A stretch of 37,018 nucleotides of DNA from Methylotenera sp. (lineage in GTDB: Bacteria; Pseudomonadota; Gammaproteobacteria; Burkholderiales; Methylophilaceae): positions 1-37,018 of the forward strand of contig JANYCB010000080.1 of assembly GCA_025360485.1 (NCBI GenBank), read 5' to 3'. Below, one piece after another: positions 1 to 7,658 of this stretch (positions within the stretch are counted from its first letter, which is position 1; every line of letters starts with the position of its first letter). The notes under the pieces were generated by a model. The model was not told the DNA's origin. It did no database searches and worked only from the letters and a program-made list of their open reading frames with translations. A program made the position numbers and the translations under genes.

Positions 1-860
1 CCTAAATCAACGCTTTTGCCTGCGCTGGTGGTTAAAAGATTAAGTGTGACACCGCTAATCGCATCTGTAATGGTATTGCTGGCTTTGACGACGGTAATGC
101 CATCAATATCCAAAATTGCATTTTTTGCTGCTTGTAACTCAGTTAAGTTTTTACCACTACCTGCAGTAGCGGTAGGGTCATACGCCAACTGTGATAAACC
201 CGCAGTATCCGTATGATTACCGTCATCATCAGCCACCGTAATTTTCAACGTATTGACCTCACCACTATCTTTTGAGGTGATAACAAGATGATTGCTTGTA
301 CCATCATTCACGATTGTCGCGCTGACGCTAGAGTTAGAAGCATTAATTGCATCTCTAACACCTGCAAGCGTATTGTTTGAACTATCGATTGAAATAGTCA
401 CATCCGTTTTAGCCGTATTTGGCGTAAAAGAACTTGGGGTAGGCGGCGTAGTAACTGCAGGTGTAAATGTGCCAAATGAAATGGTTAAAGTGCCAGTACC
501 AACAGGGTCAGTCGTGTTAGCAAAACCCGCTAAAGTTAGTTTTTGCGGTTTTGCCAGCTGATTCACCGTAACTGCATAATTACCTAGCGATGCTGCACCA
601 TTAGCGGTTGCTGCAAATACGCTCACATCACCTGAAGTGACTGTTTGTGCATTAAATTTATCTTGGCTGGAAAGTCCTTGTACAGTAGTTTGAAACGTTG
701 ACAAAGCACTCCTTAAAGAACCATAAGCTGATATTTTAGTTTGATAGTCCGTTTTTTGTTTATTTACGGCAGTTAATGGCTTTTGCTCTATGCTCATTAA
801 GCTAGTAACGATACCATTGACATCTAGGCCAGAGCCTATCCCTGCTGATGAAATACCCAT
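1..860 (-). CDS. fliD: Flagellar hook-associated protein 2 (filament cap), partial
   Basis: The open frame begins at an ATG at 860 and runs without a stop off the left edge of the window, so only about 286 N-terminal residues are visible. FliD forms the cap at the growing flagellar tip, where it folds exported flagellin. The opening residues, MGISSAGIGSGLDVNGIVTS, are the typical FliD N-terminus. The region after that (about residues 20-70) is helical and predicted to pack as D0/D1. The rest is Thr/Ser/Val-rich, as expected for the exposed D2/D3 domains. An AAGGA ribosome site lies just upstream (reverse complement of about 868-874). It follows flaG with a 51-base gap in the usual fliC-flaG-fliD order. 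The identification is firm; the C-terminus is missing only because of the window boundary. Confidence 0.93.
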   Translation of the reverse strand, partial: MGISSAGIGSGLDVNGIVTSLMSIEQKPLTAVNKQKTDYQTKISAYGSLRSALSTFQTTVQGLSSQDKFNAQTVTSGDVSVFAATANGAASLGNYAVTVNQLAKPQKLTLAGFANTTDPVGTGTLTISFGTFTPAVTTPPTPSSFTPNTAKTDVTISIDSSNNTLAGVRDAINASNSSVSATIVNDGTSNHLVITSKDSGEVNTLKITVADDDGNHTDTAGLSQLAYDPTATAGSGKNLTELQAAKNAILDIDGITVVKASNTITDAISGVTLNLLTTSAGKSVDL

Positions 861-911
861 GTGAATATCCTTTTAAACAAACATCAATCAACAAACCACT
901 TTTAGCACACG

Positions 912-1280
912 TTAAGCTGTTTGCCTAACCACCAGACCTTGCAACTTATCTAAAGTCTTAGACATTGCTAATACTTCTTCATTTGGAATTTGTCTGAGTA
1001 CCGTTTGCGTTGCTGTATCTACTACTTTAACAACCATGCGCTCAGACTGTTGATCGACTGAGAACTCGATTGTCTGTAGCGCTGGAGCCACATAGTCGTT
1101 CAGCTTTTTTACTGCGCCAACCAACACGTCGTTATCTACGTCAACCGCCTGTTTAGACTGTTCTTCAGCCCTCGTTGCTTTAGCAACTGGATTTAATAAA
1201 GCAATTTGGCTGCCTGCAACATTTTGCGGGGCAGCCGGCTTTTTTACTGAACCATATGCATCTATTGATGAATTGAACAT
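912..1280 (-). CDS. flaG: FlaG family flagellar protein
   Basis: A 122-residue protein with the FlaG signature at about residues 71-104 (IEFSVDQQSERMVVKVVD followed by RQIPNEEVL). The first 50 residues are low-complexity and poorly conserved, as is usual for the family. FlaG is a small cytoplasmic protein encoded between flagellin and the cap gene. In Pseudomonas and Campylobacter relatives it influences filament length, but its biochemical role is not settled. A strong AAGGAG ribosome site precedes the ATG. It sits 51 bases before fliD and 77 bases after fliC. The fliC terminator-like hairpin lies between fliC and flaG, so flaG-fliD may be expressed by read-through or from a promoter I cannot identify. 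Confidence 0.9.
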   Translation of the reverse strand: MFNSSIDAYGSVKKPAAPQNVAGSQIALLNPVAKATRAEEQSKQAVDVDNDVLVGAVKKLNDYVAPALQTIEFSVDQQSERMVVKVVDTATQTVLRQIPNEEVLAMSKTLDKLQGLVVRQTA

Positions 1281-1295
1281 TTTCGTTCTCCTTTA

Positions 1296-1330
1296 CAAAA
1301 GTCCACAGGATTAGTTTCTAACCCTGTGGA
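1296..1330 (-). terminator. Terminator-like hairpin after fliC
   Basis: TCCACAGG (1302-1309) and CCTGTGGA (1323-1330) form a perfect 8-bp stem. The loop contains a further short TTAG/CTAA pairing. Read on the minus strand, the stem is followed by a short ACTTTTG tract, so the U-run is only four bases. It is probably an attenuating terminator that lets abundant flagellin mRNA end here while some transcription continues into flaG-fliD. Confidence 0.6.
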
Positions 1331-1357
1331 AGTTGTGTAAAACTATTTAACTATAAA

Positions 1358-2194
1358 TTAACCTCTTAATAGTGCTAACACGCCATTTGGTGATGAGTTA
1401 GCTTGAGCCAACATGGCAGTGCCTGCTTGTTGCAAGATTTGAGCACGTGTCAAGTTAGCTGTTTCTGCAGCAAAGTCTGTATCCATGATGCGTGATTTAG
1501 CAGCAGATTGACTTTCTGAAGAAGCCTGTAGGTTACTAACGATGCTGGTAAAGCGGTTTTGCACAGCGCCATAAGTAGCACGGGCACCACTCACCTCTGT
1601 AATACCTAAGTCAATTTGTGTAATAGCTAATTTAGCATTTGCTACTGTATCCACTTTGATTGTATTGACAGCTGATTTTGCAGTATCTGAAGCTACAGCA
1701 GTTAAATCCACACCAGTAACAGATACTGAATCATTCGCTGATGTACCAGCGCCAACTTGGAAATTAAGACCAGTTGCAGCAGCAGCGCCCAATGTGTTAG
1801 TACCGTTAAAGTTAGAATTGCTAGTAACGCGTGTAATTTCAGCTTGTAGTTGTGAAAACTCTGCTGCCAAACTTGCGTTGTCTGTGGTGCCGTTGGCGCC
1901 TTGTACCGCTAGTTCACGCATACGTTGTAATGAATCATTCACAGAACTTAAACCTGCATCTGCAGTTTGTGCAAATGAAATTGCGTCGTTCGAGTTACGG
2001 ATTGCAACGTTCATGCCGCGTACTTGTGAATCCATTTTTGTAGCGATAGACAAGCCAGATGCGTCATCTGCACCACTGTTAATACGCATGCCAGACGACA
2101 AGCGTTGCATAGCTGTACTAAGTGAACCTTGTGAAGCACTTAAGTTCTTTTGTGTGTTTAAAGAATTGATGTTGGTATTAATTACTGAAGCCAT
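1358..2194 (-). CDS. fliC: Flagellin (filament subunit)
   Basis: A 278-residue flagellin, exported by the flagellar type III system and polymerised as the filament. The conserved N-terminal D0/D1 region starts MASVINTNINSLNTQKNL and includes RLSSGMRINSGADDASGLSI. The C-terminal D0 helix ends AQILQQAGTAMLAQANSSPN. Only about 60-70 variable residues lie between the two conserved ends, so this is a short flagellin with a minimal surface domain compared with the roughly 500-residue enterobacterial type. AGGAG lies 7 bases before the ATG. The gene stands behind a sigma-28 promoter (2285-2311) with an 80-90-base leader that contains a hairpin. Only one flagellin gene is visible in this window. Confidence 0.97.
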   Translation of the reverse strand: MASVINTNINSLNTQKNLSASQGSLSTAMQRLSSGMRINSGADDASGLSIATKMDSQVRGMNVAIRNSNDAISFAQTADAGLSSVNDSLQRMRELAVQGANGTTDNASLAAEFSQLQAEITRVTSNSNFNGTNTLGAAAATGLNFQVGAGTSANDSVSVTGVDLTAVASDTAKSAVNTIKVDTVANAKLAITQIDLGITEVSGARATYGAVQNRFTSIVSNLQASSESQSAAKSRIMDTDFAAETANLTRAQILQQAGTAMLAQANSSPNGVLALLRG

Positions 2195-2249
2195 GATAAA
2201 TCTCCTAAATATAAGTTAAGTTTCAATTACAACCTACTGCTTAAGCGTT

Positions 2250-2268
2250 GCAATTCACTATGAATTGC
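2250..2268 (-). promoter_or_regulatory. Hairpin in the fliC 5' leader
   Basis: GCAATTC (2250-2256) and GAATTGC (2262-2268) form a perfect 7-bp stem around a 5-base loop. It lies between the sigma-28 promoter and the flagellin start codon. If transcription starts near 2278, the hairpin lies close to the mRNA 5' end. Such leaders often stabilise abundant mRNAs or are targets of post-transcriptional control. The structure is seen directly; its role is inference. Confidence 0.45.
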
Positions 2269-2284
2269 GTTGCAGTTAAAAGTG

Positions 2285-2311
2285 TTATCGGTAAGCTTTT
2301 GAGAAAATTTA
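2285..2311 (-). promoter_or_regulatory. Sigma-28 (FliA) promoter of fliC
   Basis: Read on the minus strand this is TAAATTTT, 11 bases, then ACCGATAA. It matches the FliA consensus TAAAGTTT-N11-GCCGATAA at 7 of 8 positions in each half with exact spacing. It points at fliC, whose ATG lies about 90 bases downstream. The rest of the 2195-2783 gap (about 470 bases beyond this promoter) shows no convincing gene or terminator. Confidence 0.85.
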
Positions 2312-2783
2312 GGGTAAGCTCTAAAATTTGTTTCTATTGCAACTTTTCTCACGAACTTGTTTTTCGTCTCTTACCGAATAAGCAGTCCCGATGTAAATGA
2401 TGTCGGCAGTAATTTTTAAATCTTTAGGATCATGCAAATACCTTTGGCTTTTATTAACTAATCTCTCATTAAATTAAATAACTTAAATTCCGCCTCAACA
2501 AGCGACTGTTCTGCGTGTTAAAGGGCTAAGGCTAAACTGCTAGCTTAAGTTTTAAGTATTGAATATCTACTATGATATCCATTAACTTTTGAGAATAAAG
2601 AAGTAATACAGGGGGGAAAACAGGTTAAATCTTGAGTTCGTAAGCTGGGATGTGAGTTAGAGGGATTAAATCAGGCATTCGATAACAAATATAAAACAAA
2701 CGCATACTGAAGAGCGTTATAGACAGCTATTTAGCTTTATCCATTCAAACCTGGTGCTATTTTGTTTGCGTCCAGCGGCATAA

Positions 2784-3431
2784 TTAGTTGTAGACTAAAT
2801 TATTCTTGATTGCATAGTGTGTTAATTCGGCATTGTGGCGTAGATGCATTTTATCCAATAGCCTCGTACGATACATACTTACAGTTTTAACCGAGAGTGA
2901 TAACTGGTCTGCAATTTCTCCTACCGATAATCCTGAAGAAATCATCACCATCGTCTGGAATTCACGGTCTGAAAGCGTTTCATGTGGCGATTGCGGTTTT
3001 TCCATACCCACTTGATTTGCCAATATCTCTGCTACTTCTGGTGTAATAAATTTTTTGCCTTTTGCCACAGTGCGAATTGCATTAAGTAAATCAGTGGAAG
3101 CACTTTGCTTACATAAATAACCCGCAGCGCCAGACTTCAAAGCGCGAACAGCATATTGATCTTCCATATAAGTAGACAACATGAGGACTGCGATATGACT
3201 ATTCTCACCTTTAACATATTTAAGTACATCCATGCCACTACGGTCTGGCAGAGAAATATCCAGCAGCAACACATCAGCATTGAGTTCACGCGCAAGTTTT
3301 ATTGCTTCTGTGCCATTCGGCGCCTCAGCAATGACTTCTATATCGTCCGTAGCTAATATAATCTGATTTATGCCAACTCTCAATATTGCATGATCGTCTA
3401 CAATGATTACTTTAATTTTATGATCTTTCAT
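2784..3431 (-). CDS. NarL/FixJ-family response regulator
   Basis: A 215-residue two-component regulator. The receiver domain is about residues 6-125, with acidic pair D12/D13, phospho-acceptor D58 (in LLLDISLPD), S86/T87 and K108. The LuxR-type helix-turn-helix is about residues 152-210 (LSDREFQTMVMISSGLSVGE region). Phosphorylation should favour dimerisation and DNA binding. Its ATG overlaps the stop of the upstream 99-residue gene by 4 bases, so the two are probably translationally coupled. The PAS/HisKA_3 kinase at 3877-5316 is the obvious partner, because NarL-type regulators pair with HisKA_3 kinases. The targets are not visible. Its position beside fliC suggests flagellar or surface control but does not prove it. 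Confidence 0.93.
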   Translation of the reverse strand: MKDHKIKVIIVDDHAILRVGINQIILATDDIEVIAEAPNGTEAIKLARELNADVLLLDISLPDRSGMDVLKYVKGENSHIAVLMLSTYMEDQYAVRALKSGAAGYLCKQSASTDLLNAIRTVAKGKKFITPEVAEILANQVGMEKPQSPHETLSDREFQTMVMISSGLSVGEIADQLSLSVKTVSMYRTRLLDKMHLRHNAELTHYAIKNNLVYN

Positions 3432-3727
3432 ACATTAAATTCCTTATGCACTGTAGTTATTTCGACAATTGTGTGTGTGTTTTCATCAGTTAAAAATGCA
3501 GGTTTTAGATTCGAATCAGCTTGAAATAGACTGTTTTCGTTAGCTGTAGTAAGTGACTCTGCTGAGAACCCAGTCATTGCTGCACAATTTCTTTGCTTCA
3601 TGTTATTGGCTACAAGCAAGCTAGCTAATGGTTCTGCGGCAATTAGGTTATTAAACATTTTTCTAAAATTATTCATTTGCATGTTCAGCTTTTTGTTTAT
3701 GAGTAATTGGATAATCGCAAACAACAT
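3428..3727 (-). CDS. Small protein of unknown function between kinase and regulator
   Basis: An open frame of up to 99 residues whose stop overlaps the response-regulator start (ATGA arrangement). That overlap is the main evidence that it is translated. I do not recognise the sequence. It has a hydrophobic start followed by a mixed, uncharged and probably poorly folded stretch with two cysteines or fewer. No clear ribosome site precedes the first ATG. A second start at about codon 16 (3682, MQMNNF) or codon 24 is equally plausible, giving 84 or 76 residues. It could be an accessory or inhibitor protein of the two-component system, or an untranslated leader of the regulator gene. Confidence 0.45.
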   Translation of the reverse strand: MLFAIIQLLINKKLNMQMNNFRKMFNNLIAAEPLASLLVANNMKQRNCAAMTGFSAESLTTANENSLFQADSNLKPAFLTDENTHTIVEITTVHKEFNV

Positions 3728-3876
3728 GCCAGCTTTTGCTCTGGCTTGTTAAGCCAAGCAATTAGTTGTGAAATGTGGATGTTTTAATTGAAAAACTAGA
3801 AAGTTAGTACTGAACTACTTAGGATGTTATAAGGTTTAGTGTGATTGAGTTCACTCACCTATATATGACGAAATTA

Positions 3877-5316
3877 CTAAATTGGAAGTTTAACCGTGAT
3901 GACCGTGCCTTGTTTATCTGCAGTGGGTTTAGAGATTCTAAAGCTGCCATGCAATGCGATTGCACGCTCCTGCATTCCACGCAAACCAAACGAATCGGTT
4001 TTTAGTTTATCATCCGATTTTATGCCAATGCCATTATCACTGATGGTCAACGCCACTTCATTTGCACTTGCAATCAAATCTACATTCACCTGCGTGGCAT
4101 GCGCATATTTAGCAATATTTGACATCGCCTCTTGGCAAATGCGAAACAGTGCAGTCGCCTGATCTGTCGCGGTTGTGATCTCGGTTTGGTTGCAGCTGAA
4201 CAAGCAAGTAATCCCTAATTTATTTTCAAACTCTTTTACTTGCCACTCAATTGCATCCACAATGCCTAAATCTAAGATATTCGGTCTTAAGTTTCCAGAG
4301 ATTCTATGAACTGTCTCAAATGTATTGTCTACAATAGATTCCAAATTTTTTGTTTTCTCTTTTAAATCTTTCTGATCTTCTTTAAGCTGACTGGTAATTG
4401 AAGTGAGGCCCATCTTAATCGCCGTCAAATTCCCGCCCAAATCATCATGAATTTCGCGCGCGATTTTGGTACGTTCCTGCTCTTTTATTTTATTGATATG
4501 TTCTGTCAGTGCAGCCAAATCATGCCGCGATTTCTCAATCTCTAGCCTCTCGTTCTTACTTTGAGTGACATTTAACATGATGCCATCCCATTGAATTACA
4601 CCACTGCTAAACACTCTAGGTGTAGCACGTAGATTAATCCATTTAGTATCTTGCCAACCGTCAATCCATACTCGGCCTTCCCAATCTAAAGGCTTAACCA
4701 CGGCAGCAGATGCTTTGATGCGCGTACGTAGTTTTACATGATCTCTTGCATTCATCATTGCATATAATAGTTTAGAGTCTTGCCTCAGATCTTCAGGTTC
4801 TAACCCAAGTAACGCTTTACAACCATTACTTAAATATACAAAACTGATTTCGCCATCACTATCCGCCTGAAACTGACAAACAAGGCCGGGGGTATTGGCA
4901 ACAAGCGCCTGAAATCTAGACTCGCTCTCATTTAATGCGTGGACCACCTTTTCATTGGAGGATAAGTCATTCTTTATAATTAGAACGTACTCCTTTTCGC
5001 CTAACTGCATCAGCATGACGCGCAATTGGTAATTGTCAGCACTACCGATAACTGAGCCATGATCCAAAGACATTTCAACAAAGTGCGCTTGGCTTCGGCT
5101 ATGTTTCACTTGTGTCTCAAGCACTTTTTTACTCACACCCAGCATGTTATCTATGCTTTCTCGCTTAAAACTATCAATATCTAGACCAGTTTTCTCGCGA
5201 GCGCTTTCACTCATATACACCATTTGCATGGTTGAAGCATCAATTAGATAAACTTCATCCGATACACCAAGCATCATGGCTTTTAGAAATAATTGAGCAT
5301 CAGCTATTGGAAACAA
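3877..5316 (-). CDS. Soluble PAS-domain histidine kinase (HisKA_3 type)
   Basis: A 479-residue sensor kinase with no membrane segment, so it should sense a cytoplasmic signal. Two PAS-like regions occupy about residues 8-115 and 130-250. The phospho-acceptor helix contains REIHDDLGGNL with H290. The HATPase_c domain carries QEAMSNIAKYAHA (395-407), DNGIGI (427-432) and FGLRGMQER (443-451). This layout is typical of NarL-regulator partners. The frame starts with TTG at 5316, which has an AGGT ribosome site 7 bases upstream. The first ATG (about codon 14) has none, so TTG is preferred. It lies 74 bases after the diguanylate cyclase and 149 bases before the 99-residue gene, and was probably expressed with both. 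Confidence 0.92.
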   Translation of the reverse strand: MFPIADAQLFLKAMMLGVSDEVYLIDASTMQMVYMSESAREKTGLDIDSFKRESIDNMLGVSKKVLETQVKHSRSQAHFVEMSLDHGSVIGSADNYQLRVMLMQLGEKEYVLIIKNDLSSNEKVVHALNESESRFQALVANTPGLVCQFQADSDGEISFVYLSNGCKALLGLEPEDLRQDSKLLYAMMNARDHVKLRTRIKASAAVVKPLDWEGRVWIDGWQDTKWINLRATPRVFSSGVIQWDGIMLNVTQSKNERLEIEKSRHDLAALTEHINKIKEQERTKIAREIHDDLGGNLTAIKMGLTSITSQLKEDQKDLKEKTKNLESIVDNTFETVHRISGNLRPNILDLGIVDAIEWQVKEFENKLGITCLFSCNQTEITTATDQATALFRICQEAMSNIAKYAHATQVNVDLIASANEVALTISDNGIGIKSDDKLKTDSFGLRGMQERAIALHGSFRISKPTADKQGTVITVKLPI

Positions 5317-5390
5317 ATTAAATGACCTTATCTATCCAAACTAAATAATTTTTTAAGTAACATATTGACGAAATTATTATCAACTATCAT

Positions 5391-7298
5391 TTAACTTTCA
5401 ACAATACTATTCAAATCAATTTCGGTCATTACACGATTTTTACCTGTCCTTTTGGCTAGATACATCGATTGATCTGCGCGATGTATCACGGTAGCTTCTG
5501 TTTCATCATTTTTAAGTAGTGCAACCCCCGCACTAAACGTAATCAACAATCGCTCATCGTTCGCCAGGAAAAACTGTTTTGTTAATGCTCGTTGCAAACG
5601 CTTAACCGTCGTCACTGCTTGATCAAGATCGGTATCTGGTAACAATATAACAAACTCTTCACCCCCTAGTCGCGACACGATATCCGTCGGTCTTACCGTC
5701 GTTTGTATGACCTTTGCCAAATGTTGCAATGCTGTATCCCCAACATTATGGCCATAGGTGTCGTTCAGTCTTTTAAAATTATCAATATCTAGTAAAGCAA
5801 CGCTTAACGGGCTACCTCCACGTTGCGCACGTGCAATTTCTCTCACCATGGCTTCATCAAGACCGCGCCGATTAAGTACGCCAGTCAATTGATCCACACG
5901 TACCGCTTCGCTTAGCTCAGAAAGCTCTTCTTGTAATTTGCGAATTTTTGCCTGTGACGATTCAACATTGTCGCGCTGTTGCAACAATACTTCACGAGAC
6001 CGCACAATCTCAGTTTGCATTGTATGCGTATCTTGCATCAAGTTTTCAAGAATCTCATTAATTTGTAAAATATCCTCAGTTTCGGATAACTTTCCGGCAT
6101 AATTTTCAATTTTTTCTTGATATGAGCCGCTCGAATCGGACATGTGGCCTAAACGATCGACAAAAGTGGATATCATATTTTTGAAAGAACTTTTAGCTTC
6201 GTTCAAGCTATACTTCAGCATCCCTTGTTTAAAAATCACTTCTTTTAAGCTTTTTTCCGCATCAAGAATCAATGCTCTTTCAAGTGGACTCGAAACAATG
6301 GTTTGTACTACTGCAATCTGTCCACGTATCCATTCGTCATCGGCAACTAATTCGCTAATATTATCAATTAACAATTTAAGCAATCTCAATAAATCTTGTT
6401 TCATTCCTTCTTCATTGGCGCCAATCAGCTCAACACGCACCAATAGCGCTCTAAACTGTTTGGCCATAAACTGCCAATCTTTTAACTTACGCGCCTTTTC
6501 AGTCAGGATAAAAATTTCACGCGCTTCCTCTTTAAGTTCAGGATAGCCATCTAATCTTGGAATCAGCCCATGATTGAGTGATTGTTTCAGCATATCTTGC
6601 AAGATGCGGAAAGTTTCTTGAAATTGGTCTTTATCATACTTGGCTTCAGTAGCTATTTCAGCCAACTCGGTGTTTGCAATAGTGACTTGAGGTGTGCCAA
6701 TAGAAGGATTTTGAACTTCATCTTCCAGACTTTCTGCGTCGATTAATGTACTAGATTGTAGCTCTACATTGTTAATAATGCTGTATTGCTCCCAGCCATT
6801 AGCCATGGTCTGTATTTTTTGAGCTAAAAGTGGATCATTACGAAAGTTAATGAGCACTCGCTCCAATGATTCTTTCTTTGTCGACAAATCCAGTCCTATG
6901 TGTTTAGTATTCAACCCTTGTAAAAGACCCCGAATAGCATCTGGCCATTGTTTAGAAAACGTAACACTTGCGTCCATACCATCACCTAACAATGCTGGTA
7001 ATTTAGCCCAATTCTCATTTTTTAATAAGTTTTCCCAACGATTGATCCAATTATTCTGTTCTGTCGTTTTACTTGGCAGCTGCTTGAGCGCTTTTCTAAT
7101 AGAGCTTTCCAAGTTTTCTGTCATTGGAATGCTAGCTACTTCGTTATAAACTAGGCGATAGTTTTCGGGGGTAGGCTCCACACGACGTACTGCCATCTGC
7201 TTGAAAGTTTCACGAGCGATGTCTATTGGCACGGGCGCAGATTTATTTTGTTTACTGACATTAAGCATAGTATTCAATGACCGATTAGCTTTTATCAA
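5391..7298 (-). CDS. GGDEF diguanylate cyclase
   Basis: A 635-residue protein with a C-terminal GGDEF domain (about residues 466-625). The active-site motif is GGEEF at 545-549 and the metal-binding Asp is in LLDIDNF (about 504). An RPTD inhibitory I-site at 536-539 is exactly five residues before GGEEF, so product feedback inhibition is expected. The long N-terminal part (about 450 residues) has no membrane segment. It is largely helical, ending in a coiled-coil-like stretch just before the GGDEF domain. It should make c-di-GMP from two GTP in the cytoplasm. The frame opens with TTG at 7298; an ATG at 7268 (MLNVSKQ) is equally possible, and neither has a clear ribosome site. With fliC nearby, a role in the motile/sessile switch is a reasonable inference. 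Confidence 0.93.
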   Translation of the reverse strand: MIKANRSLNTMLNVSKQNKSAPVPIDIARETFKQMAVRRVEPTPENYRLVYNEVASIPMTENLESSIRKALKQLPSKTTEQNNWINRWENLLKNENWAKLPALLGDGMDASVTFSKQWPDAIRGLLQGLNTKHIGLDLSTKKESLERVLINFRNDPLLAQKIQTMANGWEQYSIINNVELQSSTLIDAESLEDEVQNPSIGTPQVTIANTELAEIATEAKYDKDQFQETFRILQDMLKQSLNHGLIPRLDGYPELKEEAREIFILTEKARKLKDWQFMAKQFRALLVRVELIGANEEGMKQDLLRLLKLLIDNISELVADDEWIRGQIAVVQTIVSSPLERALILDAEKSLKEVIFKQGMLKYSLNEAKSSFKNMISTFVDRLGHMSDSSGSYQEKIENYAGKLSETEDILQINEILENLMQDTHTMQTEIVRSREVLLQQRDNVESSQAKIRKLQEELSELSEAVRVDQLTGVLNRRGLDEAMVREIARAQRGGSPLSVALLDIDNFKRLNDTYGHNVGDTALQHLAKVIQTTVRPTDIVSRLGGEEFVILLPDTDLDQAVTTVKRLQRALTKQFFLANDERLLITFSAGVALLKNDETEATVIHRADQSMYLAKRTGKNRVMTEIDLNSIVES

Positions 7299-7474
7299 AA
7301 ATTATATTAGTTATATTTTCCTACTTATACTCAAAATCAAAAGCAAATTGAGTGATACTTTTATTGCTCTATTTTAAATAAACGCTCACTGACCACACTT
7401 AATCTTAAACAGTTAAAGTTGATAGGTTTATGAAAAATCCCACCAAGCGCTGTGGCGAATGCGGTAAATTAAGG

Positions 7475-7480
7475 TAAAAT
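7475..7480 (+). promoter_or_regulatory. -10 box for ffs
   Basis: TAAAAT ends about 5-7 bases before the predicted 5' end of the SRP RNA, where a -10 hexamer would be expected. No good -35 hexamer is visible at 16-18 bases upstream. Of the 186 bases between the diguanylate cyclase start and ffs, nothing else is identifiable; both divergent promoters should lie here. Confidence 0.45.
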
Positions 7481-7484
7481 CATT

Positions 7485-7582
7485 GCTGGCGGGCCTCCCC
7501 GCATTGTAAAGTAGCCAATCTGGTCAGATGCGGAAGCAAGCAGCCACAACTATTGAGCAAGTGCCGGGGCAAGGCTCGCCTC
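7485..7582 (+). ncRNA. ffs: Signal recognition particle RNA (4.5S, small bacterial type)
   Basis: The segment contains the conserved SRP apical core, GGTCAGATGCGGAAGCAAGC (7522-7541) followed by AGCC, including the GGAA tetraloop and the symmetric loop bound by Ffh. The ends pair: GGCGGGCC (7488-7495) with GGCTCGCC (7573-7580), and the adjoining CCCC with GGGG, giving the expected long hairpin of about 95-98 nt. A T-rich tract (TTAATTTATTTT) follows and should terminate transcription. With Ffh it directs membrane-protein ribosomes to FtsY. The ffs-dnaX-ybaB-recR order is a well-known proteobacterial arrangement. The exact ends are approximate. Confidence 0.93.
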
Positions 7583-7658
7583 TCTTAATTTATTTTCATT
7601 CATTATTTTGCCCTAAAAGTTAGAGACGAAAAGGCAATTTTCAGCTAAAGTTTAGGTT

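Noticed and set aside
1656-2219. 187-residue open frame on the plus strand opposite fliC
   Set aside because: It is an antisense shadow of flagellin; the composition follows the reverse complement of the flagellin codons and no ribosome site or family match is visible.
2370-2381. Second FliA-like box CTTACCGAATAA in the fliC upstream region
   Set aside because: It has an extra base and no partner -35 half at 11 bases, so it does not make a promoter.
3728-3745. GCCAG/CTGGC hairpin upstream of the 99-residue gene
   Set aside because: Only a 5-bp stem with no U-tract; too weak to call a terminator or regulatory element.
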